Positions 1-5,944 of a stretch of 9,010 nt of DNA are shown piece by piece. Source of the stretch: Treponema sp. (GTDB lineage Bacteria > Spirochaetota > Spirochaetia > Treponematales > Treponemataceae); contig JAGABO010000200.1 in NCBI GenBank assembly GCA_017614655.1, forward strand, positions 1 to 9,010. Direction: 5' to 3'. Each line of letters opens with the position of its first letter. Positions within the stretch are counted from its first letter, which is position 1. Under the pieces are notes generated by a model. That model had not been told where the DNA came from, did not search any database, and saw only the letters and a list, made by a program, of their open reading frames with translations. The translations under genes and the position numbers were made by a program.

Positions 1-225
1 GAACTTAAGATGCGCACCTGGGAAAGAGGAAACGGCGAAACCTTAGCCTGTGGTACCGGAGCCTGTGCAGCAGCTGTTGCAGCAGTTTTAAACGGTTACT
101 GCCCGCTCGGAAAAGACATCACGGTTCGTGTAAGAGGCGGAACGCTGCACGTTAACTTTACCGGCGAAACTGTTCTTCTTACGGGTGACACAACGCTCTG
201 CTACGAAGGCGAAGTTGAAGTTTAA
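1..225 (+). CDS. dapF: Diaminopimelate epimerase, C-terminal fragment (cut by window start)
   Basis: Only the last 74 codons are present; the reading frame is open through base 1, so the gene starts outside the window. DapF interconverts LL- and meso-diaminopimelate in the cytoplasm, the penultimate step of lysine synthesis and a source of the peptidoglycan cross-linking amino acid. The fragment carries the family signature ERGNGETLACGTGA. Its cysteine (codon 49-51) is the second of the two catalytic cysteines of this cofactor-independent racemase fold. The remaining sequence ends in the usual short beta-rich tail, stopping with TAA at 223-225. The next gene starts 48 bases downstream and has its own promoter, and I see no terminator in between. 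Treponemes such as T. pallidum are reported to use ornithine in peptidoglycan, so here the enzyme may mainly serve lysine synthesis (inference). Confidence 0.93.
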   Translation, partial: ELKMRTWERGNGETLACGTGACAAAVAAVLNGYCPLGKDITVRVRGGTLHVNFTGETVLLTGDTTLCYEGEVEV

Positions 226-237
226 TCTGTAAACCTG

Positions 238-267
238 TGGAAAAAGAACCCTGATTTCTGATACAAT
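238..267 (+). promoter_or_regulatory. Extended -10 promoter of the esterase gene, predicted leaderless
   Basis: A TG-A-TACAAT extended -10 element lies at 259-267, with a weak -35 candidate TGGAAA (238-243, 4 of 6 matches to TTGACA, 18-bp spacer). The -10 hexamer ends at 267, which places the expected start point, seven bases later, at the A of the ATG at 274. The six bases between box and start codon (TTTTCT) contain no Shine-Dalgarno sequence. The message is therefore predicted to begin at or next to its start codon. This is an inference from spacing only. Confidence 0.6.
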
Positions 268-273
268 TTTTCT

Positions 274-1686
274 ATGAAACAGAAACTCTTTTTAATTGCC
301 CTGTTTGCAGGTATTATGGCTCTGCCGGTTTTTTCCGCTGATTACTCACTTACGTTTGACACAAAGCGTGAACCTAAGCCCGGAGAATATGTCGTTTATG
401 TAAAATCAGAAAACTGGGGCGCCGTTACAGAAAAGCTGGTTATATATTCAAATTCTTCTGTTCAAAAAAGCGAAATCAACGTTAAAGACTTTAAGGTTAA
501 AAACGTTCAGGTTCTCAGGGATGTATCTGATGCAAAATTCGGAAACGCAAAAGAAACTCTTCCCGTTAAAAATGCTTACCTGTGCACACCCTACGGAGAG
601 CCTGTTGCAGATTCTGTAGATAAAGGAATTTTTGTTGCAGTTGAATTTAACCTTACCCCAAATGATGAATCAACCCTGTTCCTTTCTAGTTCACTTCTTC
701 TTAACGTAAAGGACTGCTTCTTATACAGCGTAGAAAACAGCCGGCTTAAAATCAAATCAACACGCGCTACTGGTTTTGTTTTCCCGGAAGCCCAGAAATT
801 CAAAACACGAAGTTTTACAGAAGGTGATGTAACACTTAAGTATTCATATTTTGAACCGGAAAAAAAATCAATGGACACTCCGCTTATAATCTGGTTCCAC
901 GGAATTGCAGAAGGCGGCTCAAATATTTATATGCCGCTCTACGGAACAAAAGCAGCGGCCCTTTCGGAAGAAAAAATTCAGAGTTACTTTAAAGACGGAG
1001 CCTACGTTATTTATCCGCAGTGCCCTACCGGCTGGCTCGAAACTACAACAAAAGACATGTTCGGCCTTAGAATGTGGGAGCCTGTTGATGTCGAAGGTGC
1101 ACTCAACAAAGCGGCAAATCCACTTTTAAAAGTGATGGACTTCTTTTCTTCCGAAGAAGATAAAAAGACCAGAATTAAAGTAGAAGGCATCGAAGCAAAA
1201 GTTTCCTATTATTCAGAAGCCTGCAAAAAACTTCTGGACAAATTTATTGCCGAACATCCTGATGTTGACACAAACCACATTTATGCCGGAGGCTGCTCTG
1301 CTGGAGGTTACATGACGATCAACATGCTGCTTCAGTATCCTTCTTTCTTTGCAGCCGGCTTTACAAGCTGTGAAGCTTTCCTTGATTCAAAAATTACTGA
1401 TGATGATATTCAGACACTTTCGAAAATTCCGCTCTGGTTTGTTCAGGCTAAGAATGACCAGACAATGAAAATGGATACACACAGCTTTGCAACTTTTACA
1501 CGCCTCAAGAAAGCAGAAGCACCTGATGTTCATTATACGCTTTTTGATGACGTACGCGACTCCCGATTTGAATACGACGGACATGCTTCCTGGATTTACA
1601 TTTCCAATGATGAATGTGCCGATGAAGGTTTAAATCTTTTTAAGTGGCTTTCTTCAAAAAGAAAAAACAACGGTAGAGCTTTATGA
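274..1686 (+). CDS. Secreted esterase with Ig-like N-terminal domain and alpha/beta-hydrolase domain
   Basis: This 470-residue protein is predicted to be exported. Residues 1-21/22 form a signal peptide (MKQK, hydrophobic core, cleavage near VFSA), and no lipobox cysteine follows. Residues about 23-170 are beta-rich and resemble the Ig-like N-terminal domain of EstA-type esterases such as that of Thermotoga. From about 185 to the end lies an alpha/beta hydrolase of the prolyl oligopeptidase/polyhydroxybutyrate-depolymerase style. It has an oxyanion-loop motif WFHGIAEGG (207-215), a nucleophile elbow GCSAGG with Ser342, a likely acid Asp395 (QAKNDQ) and catalytic His437 (YDGHASW). The triad is complete, so the enzyme should be active. 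The substrate is unknown; a short acyl ester on plant or host polysaccharide is one possibility. No Shine-Dalgarno precedes the start, but the signal peptide requires this ATG. The TGA overlaps the next ATG (ATGA at 1683-1686), coupling it to the LrgA-like gene. Family is fairly sure, substrate is not. Confidence 0.85.
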   Translation: MKQKLFLIALFAGIMALPVFSADYSLTFDTKREPKPGEYVVYVKSENWGAVTEKLVIYSNSSVQKSEINVKDFKVKNVQVLRDVSDAKFGNAKETLPVKNAYLCTPYGEPVADSVDKGIFVAVEFNLTPNDESTLFLSSSLLLNVKDCFLYSVENSRLKIKSTRATGFVFPEAQKFKTRSFTEGDVTLKYSYFEPEKKSMDTPLIIWFHGIAEGGSNIYMPLYGTKAAALSEEKIQSYFKDGAYVIYPQCPTGWLETTTKDMFGLRMWEPVDVEGALNKAANPLLKVMDFFSSEEDKKTRIKVEGIEAKVSYYSEACKKLLDKFIAEHPDVDTNHIYAGGCSAGGYMTINMLLQYPSFFAAGFTSCEAFLDSKITDDDIQTLSKIPLWFVQAKNDQTMKMDTHSFATFTRLKKAEAPDVHYTLFDDVRDSRFEYDGHASWIYISNDECADEGLNLFKWLSSKRKNNGRAL

Positions 1687-2063
1687 AATTCGTTTTACAG
1701 TTTGCAATAATCATAACTGTTTCGTTTGCAGGAGAAATATTAAACCATGTAATTCCCCTGCCGGTTCCTGCTTCTATTTATGGACTTGTGCTCATGTTCT
1801 GCTGCTTAAAGTTTAAGATTTTTCCGCTGGACTCTGTAAAAGATGCAAGCGGTTTCTTTAACGGAATAATGCCGGTCCTGTTCGTTCCCTCAAGCGTAGG
1901 TTTTATAAATGCACTTCCGCTTATGAAAAAATACGGCATTCAGTTTTTTTTAATTGCAGTCATCACGACAATAGTTGTAATGGTTGTAACAGGCCGCACT
2001 TCACAGTTCATCATAAGGCATTCAAAAAATAAATCGCCGGAAACAGAGGAGATATCAGAATGA
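1683..2063 (+). CDS. lrgA: LrgA/CidA-family holin-like inner-membrane protein
   Basis: This 126-residue protein has four predicted membrane helices (about 3-22, 30-48, 60-78 and 86-104) and a short charged C-terminal tail in the cytoplasm. The family hallmarks are visible: PLPVPASIYG (25-34), which corresponds to the conserved PxPGxxxG segment, and MPVLFVPSSVG (63-73). In Staphylococcus aureus CidA and LrgA act as holin-like and antiholin-like proteins affecting murein hydrolase activity. In Bacillus subtilis and Streptococcus mutans related LrgAB pairs take up pyruvate. Either role is possible here. The start ATG overlaps the esterase stop as ATGA, with only a weak upstream AGAG at the usual distance, so translation probably depends on coupling. 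The stop overlaps the lrgB start in the same way. I cannot distinguish an LrgA from a CidA assignment from sequence alone. Confidence 0.9.
   Translation: MKFVLQFAIIITVSFAGEILNHVIPLPVPASIYGLVLMFCCLKFKIFPLDSVKDASGFFNGIMPVLFVPSSVGFINALPLMKKYGIQFFLIAVITTIVVMVVTGRTSQFIIRHSKNKSPETEEISE
2045..2051 (+). promoter_or_regulatory. Ribosome binding site of lrgB
   Basis: AGAGGAG lies inside the 3' end of the lrgA-like gene, 8 bases before the ATG at 2060. It confirms that start, and with the ATGA overlap it supports reinitiation from lrgA. Confidence 0.7.
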
Positions 2064-2752
2064 AAGAGTTCTGCAGCAATTCAATTTTCTTCGGTGTATT
2101 TATTACTCTTGCAACTTACGCAGCCGGAATGTGGATTCATAAGAAAACAAAATTCTTTCTCTTTAGCCCGCTCCTTGTTTCCATAACCCTGTGCATCTTA
2201 ATTCTTCTTGTGCTCAAGATTCCTTATGAAAACTACCTGCGCGGTGCAAACCTGGTTCACTATCTTCTTACGCCGGCAACCGTCTGTCTTGCTGTCCCGC
2301 TTTATGTTCAGTTCGAAAAACTTAAGAACAACTGGAAAGCAATTCTCGGCGGAATACTTGCAGGCGTACTCACAAACCTTGTAATGATTTTTGCGCTCTG
2401 TCTTCTTTTTAAAATCGGCCATACAGAATATGTCTCTCTGCTTCCAAAATCAATTACAACTGCAATTGCCGTAGCCCTTACTGATGAATTCGGCGGCATC
2501 GTTTCCATTACAATCATGATGGTTATCATTACGGGAAATCTCGGCAATCTCTTTGCTGAACAGATCTGCCGTCTCTTTAGAATTACCGACAAAGTTGCAG
2601 CCGGGGTTGCAATCGGAACTTCTTCCCATGCACTGGGTACTGCAAGGGCAATCCAGATGGGCGAAGTAGAAGGAGCCATGAGCGGCCTTTCCATAGCCGT
2701 TGCCGGGCTTATTACCGTCGTCTGTGCACCGTTTTTTACACATCTTATTTAG
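2060..2752 (+). CDS. lrgB: LrgB/CidB-family membrane protein, partner of the LrgA-like protein
   Basis: This 230-residue polytopic membrane protein has about six or seven hydrophobic segments, close to the usual family length of about 230. The best family markers are LPKSITTAIA (128-137) and GTSSHALGTARA (186-197), the latter being the most conserved stretch of LrgB/CidB proteins. It is the standard partner of the small LrgA-type protein, and the pair is thought to form a complex in the inner membrane that controls murein hydrolase export or transports small organic acids such as pyruvate. It overlaps the upstream gene by ATGA and has its own good ribosome binding site. It ends 84 bases before the GGDEF-EAL gene with no clear terminator hairpin. 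I see nothing damaged or missing. Confidence 0.94.
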   Translation: MKEFCSNSIFFGVFITLATYAAGMWIHKKTKFFLFSPLLVSITLCILILLVLKIPYENYLRGANLVHYLLTPATVCLAVPLYVQFEKLKNNWKAILGGILAGVLTNLVMIFALCLLFKIGHTEYVSLLPKSITTAIAVALTDEFGGIVSITIMMVIITGNLGNLFAEQICRLFRITDKVAAGVAIGTSSHALGTARAIQMGEVEGAMSGLSIAVAGLITVVCAPFFTHLI

Positions 2753-2775
2753 ATAAAAAGCAGTTATAATCCGTT

Positions 2776-2793
2776 TTTGTTTGAATTTGTTTG
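2776..2793 (+). repeat. Phased direct repeat TTTGTTTG, 10-bp period
   Basis: Two perfect copies of TTTGTTTG (2776-2783 and 2786-2793) are offset by exactly 10 bases, one helical turn. They lie just upstream of the -35 box (2803) of the GGDEF-EAL gene. The position suits an activator site or an UP-like curved element, but this is inference and the repeat is T-rich and short. Confidence 0.45.
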
Positions 2794-2802
2794 TTCAGTG
2801 TA

Positions 2803-2831
2803 ATGACAAACCCTGTGTTTTTCCGTATAAT
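2803..2831 (+). promoter_or_regulatory. Strong sigma70-type promoter of the GGDEF-EAL gene, predicted leaderless
   Basis: ATGACA (2803-2808, 5 of 6 to TTGACA), a 17-bp spacer and a perfect TATAAT (2826-2831) form the best promoter in the window. The ATG is at 2837, only five bases beyond the box, so transcription should start at the A or T of the start codon. No Shine-Dalgarno is present. A leaderless message is predicted. Confidence 0.72.
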
Positions 2832-2835
2832 ACGG
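2823..2835. promoter_or_regulatory. Perfect palindrome over the -10 box, candidate operator
   Basis: CCGTAT-A-ATACGG is a perfect inverted repeat with six-base arms around a central A. It completely covers the TATAAT box and ends one base before the ATG. Since transcription is predicted to start downstream of it, it would act as DNA rather than as an RNA hairpin. A bound repressor would block RNA polymerase. No second copy was noticed in the window. Confidence 0.45.
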
Positions 2836-2836
2836 C

Positions 2837-4366
2837 ATGTTTTTGAAGAATAAATCATCAAAGTACGGACTTATGCTGCTTTCTTCAATCAGTATAACTA
2901 TCTGTGTGCTTTATATTTACTGCAGGAATTACATATTCACTCAGGCACAAAATCAAAATAAGCCTGGCCTTGATGCCTATATCATCCTGGCCCTTCTTTT
3001 CATAAGTCTTGCCGTTCTTCTTACAACAGTATTCTTTGGAGTTTCCGAAGAAAAGCGAAGGGATTTTTCCCTTAAGGATACTCAGAAAGAAATCCTTTTC
3101 CGTGCTGAACATGACTTTCTTACCAAACTTCCAAACCGTCACAGCGCACGGGTTCTTCTTTCAAAGCTCATTTCTGCAAAAAAAGAATTTGCCGTTCTTC
3201 TTCTTGATATCGACGGATTCAAAAATTTTAACGACTTTTATACGCATGCCTGCGGGGATGCAATTCTCCGTACAATTTCCAACAGACTCAGCAACCTTAT
3301 GATTGAACCGGAAATCTTTGCTTCACGTTTTGGCGGAGATGAATTCCTCATAATCTGGAAGGCAGGAAACCTTTCCGAAGACAGTGCGTTTATCGGAAGG
3401 ATTAAATCAGTTTTTGAAACTCCCGTTCTTTTTGAAAAGAAAAGCTTTACGGTAAATTCCAGCATCGGAATTACAAATTCAACTCCGGAAATCACTTCTG
3501 CAGATGATATAATTTCCAATGCAGACATCGCACTGTTCGAAGCAAAAAAACAGGGAAACAGCACCTGCCTCTTCTATAACGAAGACATGAAAAAAACAAA
3601 GCAGGACAGTAACGACATTAAACGCCTTCTCGAAGATGCCTGCGAAAATGACGGCTTTGATGTTCTATACCAGCCGCAGATAAATGTTCAGAGCGGCGAG
3701 ATTTATGGTTACGAAGCACTTGTCCGCCTTAAGAACACGGATCTTTCTCCGTCAGTGTTTATTCCTATTGCAGAAGAATGCGGCCTTATAAGTAAGATAG
3801 ACAGAACAGTTACAAGAAAAGTTATAGAGCAGCTTGCAATCTGGCGCGAACATGGAGTTGCACTTAAGCGTGTCAGCATCAACTATTCGTATGCTCAGAT
3901 CAGTGATGAAGATTATCCGTCTTACATAAGGGAACTTCTTGAACAGTACAGGGTTGACTCTTCACTCATCGGCATAGAAATTACGGAAAGTCTTTTCATT
4001 AAAAACAAAAGTCAGGCAAAAGAAGTTTTTGATGAGTTTGCCTCTATCGGTGTAACGCTTTCTCTTGATGATTTTGGAACCGGCTATTCTTCTTTAAGTT
4101 ACCTTACTTATCTTCCAGTAGAAACTGTTAAGATAGACAAATCACTTATTGATAATTATCTTTCCGGTAAGAACGACTCCTTTATTAAAAATATCGCACA
4201 TCTGATTCATTCACTGGACATGAAGCTTACTGTGGAAGGAGTTGAATATCACTGGCAGTTCGAAAAACTCAAGGGCTTTAACTGTGATTACATCCAGGGT
4301 TACTTCTTTAGCAAACCGATTACAGCTGATGAAGTTGAAACCTGGAGTGTAACTTCTACAAAGTAA
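2837..4366 (+). CDS. Membrane-anchored GGDEF-EAL protein (cyclic di-GMP turnover)
   Basis: This 509-residue protein has two predicted membrane helices (about 11-29 and 47-68) flanking a short outer loop of about 17 residues, too small for a classical sensor domain. A diguanylate cyclase domain (about 85-250) follows with TKLPNR (96-101), metal-binding DID (124-126), HACGD (137-141) and an intact GGDEF (166-170). The usual inhibitory RxxD site five residues before GGDEF is absent (EPEI). A phosphodiesterase domain (about 260-505) has EAL (293-295), Asn349, EITE (381-384), DDFGTG (411-416), VKIDKS (431-436), EGVE (467-470) and Gln487, all the expected metal and catalytic positions. The EAL half therefore looks fully active. 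The GGDEF half may make c-di-GMP or act as a GTP-sensing regulatory domain. The protein likely tunes c-di-GMP at the inner membrane. Its stop is one base from that of convergent rsmG. Confidence 0.95.
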   Translation: MFLKNKSSKYGLMLLSSISITICVLYIYCRNYIFTQAQNQNKPGLDAYIILALLFISLAVLLTTVFFGVSEEKRRDFSLKDTQKEILFRAEHDFLTKLPNRHSARVLLSKLISAKKEFAVLLLDIDGFKNFNDFYTHACGDAILRTISNRLSNLMIEPEIFASRFGGDEFLIIWKAGNLSEDSAFIGRIKSVFETPVLFEKKSFTVNSSIGITNSTPEITSADDIISNADIALFEAKKQGNSTCLFYNEDMKKTKQDSNDIKRLLEDACENDGFDVLYQPQINVQSGEIYGYEALVRLKNTDLSPSVFIPIAEECGLISKIDRTVTRKVIEQLAIWREHGVALKRVSINYSYAQISDEDYPSYIRELLEQYRVDSSLIGIEITESLFIKNKSQAKEVFDEFASIGVTLSLDDFGTGYSSLSYLTYLPVETVKIDKSLIDNYLSGKNDSFIKNIAHLIHSLDMKLTVEGVEYHWQFEKLKGFNCDYIQGYFFSKPITADEVETWSVTSTK

Positions 4367-4367
4367 A

Positions 4368-5012
4368 TTATTTTCTTACGATTACAAGATTGCGCTCATG
4401 GTCTTCGAGAAACGGAACTGTGAGCGGAATTTTTTCATGACTTCCAATCATCATTTTAACGCCTTCCATTTCTTCGGCAATTTTTTCTGAGCGTGCCTTG
4501 TATGCAGCAAGAAAGCCCTGCGGCTTTAACATTCTAAAAAGAAGCTTTACGATTTTTTTGTCAAACGGATGAAAAGCACGGAACACTTCTACATCAAAGC
4601 TTTCGGGAGGAACGCTGTCTGCCTGACTGCAGAGCACCTTTACGTTCTTAAGCTTCATCTTTGAAACGGCAGACTCAAGAAAGCCGCAGCGCTTTTCCAT
4701 TCGTTCAACAAGAGTAAAGTTCCATTCAGGAAGTGCAACTGCAAGCGGAAGTCCCGGACAGCCGCCGCCGCTTCCGATATCACTGGCATTTACTTCCGGA
4801 AGTTCTGCAGTAAGCTTCTTAAGATGCGGAACTGCAACGAGAGAATCCAGAACGTGATTTACAAAAAGCTCGTCTGCATTTTCTGCCTTCATGAGGTTAT
4901 AGGTTTTGTTGAATTCAAGAACGGCCTCTGTATAAATATTAAGCTGCTCAAGCTGAAGTTCATTCAGTTCAAGCGGGATTTTTTTAAGGCCTTCGCAAAG
5001 TTTTACATTCAT
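4368..5012 (-). CDS. rsmG: 16S rRNA (guanine527-N7)-methyltransferase RsmG (GidB)
   Basis: This 214-residue enzyme has the normal family length. RsmG uses S-adenosylmethionine to methylate N7 of G527 (E. coli numbering) in the 530 loop of 16S rRNA; loss of it is known to give low-level streptomycin resistance. Visible signatures are FNKTYNLM (34-41) and HVLDSL (53-58) in the N-terminal helices, and the cofactor-binding loop DIGSGGGCPGLPL (78-90). LVERMEKRCGFLE (101-113), RAF (145-147) and the C-terminal ERNLVIVRK complete the set. The ATG shares one base with the TGA of the upstream gene (TGATG), with a GGTGA about 8 bases before it, so it is probably coupled. In many bacteria rsmG sits next to mnmG; no mnmG is seen here. 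Confidence 0.95.
   Translation of the reverse strand: MNVKLCEGLKKIPLELNELQLEQLNIYTEAVLEFNKTYNLMKAENADELFVNHVLDSLVAVPHLKKLTAELPEVNASDIGSGGGCPGLPLAVALPEWNFTLVERMEKRCGFLESAVSKMKLKNVKVLCSQADSVPPESFDVEVFRAFHPFDKKIVKLLFRMLKPQGFLAAYKARSEKIAEEMEGVKMMIGSHEKIPLTVPFLEDHERNLVIVRK
4393..4435 (+). terminator. Candidate intrinsic terminator of the GGDEF-EAL gene inside rsmG
   Basis: CGCTCA (4393-4398) pairs perfectly with TGAGCG (4421-4426), and a T6 run (4430-4435) follows three bases later. The 22-base loop holds a small nested hairpin (TCTTCGAGA). The position, 27 bases after the GGDEF-EAL stop, fits. The stem is short and the loop long, and the bases also encode RsmG, so it could be chance. Confidence 0.33.
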
Positions 5013-5944
5013 CAGTTTTCACCAAGATCAATTAAAAATTCCAGCTGCCAGTTAGGCTCGTTTACACGCATTGTAACAAGATTTCCTGTCCTGAGTGCAG
5101 AAAGATTTTTTTTGTTGCTGAGCTGATACACAAACGAATACTCATTAAGATAATCCTGAGTTACATTAACGGCTGCCGTGTAATTAGAAAGCCCCGAAGA
5201 ACCGGGCTGTAGCTTAAAAAGAATGTGGAATGTTTCTGTCCTGAGTTTACCGTCACTTAAATAACGCCTGTCTCCTGTAACAAGAAAAGTTCCGTCTGCC
5301 TGAACGGAAGAAATATAAACCTTACTGCAGGTTCTTAAAATATCATAACCGTTTACATTAAAGCGCAGAAGCTTTGGTTTTGGAACTACAGTTTCTGCAG
5401 AACTTACTTCTTTTTTTTCTGAAGGCTTTATTAAATCCGCTGCAGGTGTTTCCGAAGAATTCTGTTTTTTGTATTCTTCTGCAAGAACTGCATTCTGATT
5501 TTTTATGTTCTTTGCTTCTTCAAGAATCTGTTCAAGAAGTTTCTGTGCACTGTCACTGCTCTGATTTGTATTTATGTTTCCCCACGAATTAAAAAGACCA
5601 AGTCCGCTTAGCGCGCTTAAGTCCTGTGCCGTAAGTATGGAAGAAGAAACTGACTTTGCAGATTCATTTGATTTTTCTTCCTTTGATTTAGAGTCATCTT
5701 TTTTTTCGTCATTCTTTTTTGAATTCTGATTCATTACACCGCCGGCATACGCAGGATTTACAGGACTCTTCGGAACATAAAATCCGCCGCCTACACTAGG
5801 TGCATTAATTACAGGCATCTGTGGACTTGAAAGTTCAACAGAAGAAAAAATCTTATCATCAGAGGAGTCTCCCTGCTGAGCAAAAACAGGTGTAACAATA
5901 ATCAAAGTAAAAATCAGCAGAATAAAAAACTTACAGAGACGCAA
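5012..5944 (-). CDS. Exported protein of unknown function, probable TTG start
   Basis: I do not recognise this protein. Three starts are possible in frame: ATG at 5983, ATG at 5959 and TTG at 5944. Only the TTG has a ribosome binding site (GGAGG six bases upstream), and it gives a compact signal peptide, MRLCKFF with a long hydrophobic core ending VFA-QQ at residue 22, so I choose it (310 residues). No lipobox cysteine is present, so a soluble periplasmic protein is likely. After a Pro/Gly/Ser-rich part comes a Lys/Glu/Ser/Asp-rich, probably disordered stretch (about 76-96). A helical, possibly coiled-coil segment (about 133-162) follows, then a likely beta-rich C-terminal domain (about 190-307) beginning KPKLLRFNVNGYD. 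It overlaps the metallopeptidase gene upstream by 14 bases and rsmG downstream by one base, so the three are probably co-expressed. Its gene holds three runs of eight A (coding sense). Confidence 0.72.
   Translation of the reverse strand: MRLCKFFILLIFTLIIVTPVFAQQGDSSDDKIFSSVELSSPQMPVINAPSVGGGFYVPKSPVNPAYAGGVMNQNSKKNDEKKDDSKSKEEKSNESAKSVSSSILTAQDLSALSGLGLFNSWGNINTNQSSDSAQKLLEQILEEAKNIKNQNAVLAEEYKKQNSSETPAADLIKPSEKKEVSSAETVVPKPKLLRFNVNGYDILRTCSKVYISSVQADGTFLVTGDRRYLSDGKLRTETFHILFKLQPGSSGLSNYTAAVNVTQDYLNEYSFVYQLSNKKNLSALRTGNLVTMRVNEPNWQLEFLIDLGEN

Noticed and set aside
235..243. TGTGGAAAA, one mismatch from a reverse DnaA box.
   Set aside because: Isolated single site with no cluster, no AT-rich unwinding region and no origin-linked genes nearby.
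2308..2694. Open frame of 128 codons antisense to lrgB.
   Set aside because: Its protein has no recognisable motif and it mirrors the strongly conserved LrgB coding sequence, so it is a shadow frame.
2765..2770. A second TATAAT just after lrgB.
   Set aside because: No -35-like hexamer at a suitable distance upstream, and a much better promoter lies 60 bases downstream.
3009..3200. Repeated GTTCTTCTT-like strings in several genes.
   Set aside because: They are in-frame Val-Leu-Leu codons and reflect codon preference for CTT and CTTCTT, not a dispersed repeat.
4331..4356. GAAGTT/AACTTC inverted repeat at the end of the GGDEF-EAL gene.
   Set aside because: Six A/T-rich pairs around a 14-base loop with no T-run on either strand. 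Not convincing as a bidirectional terminator.
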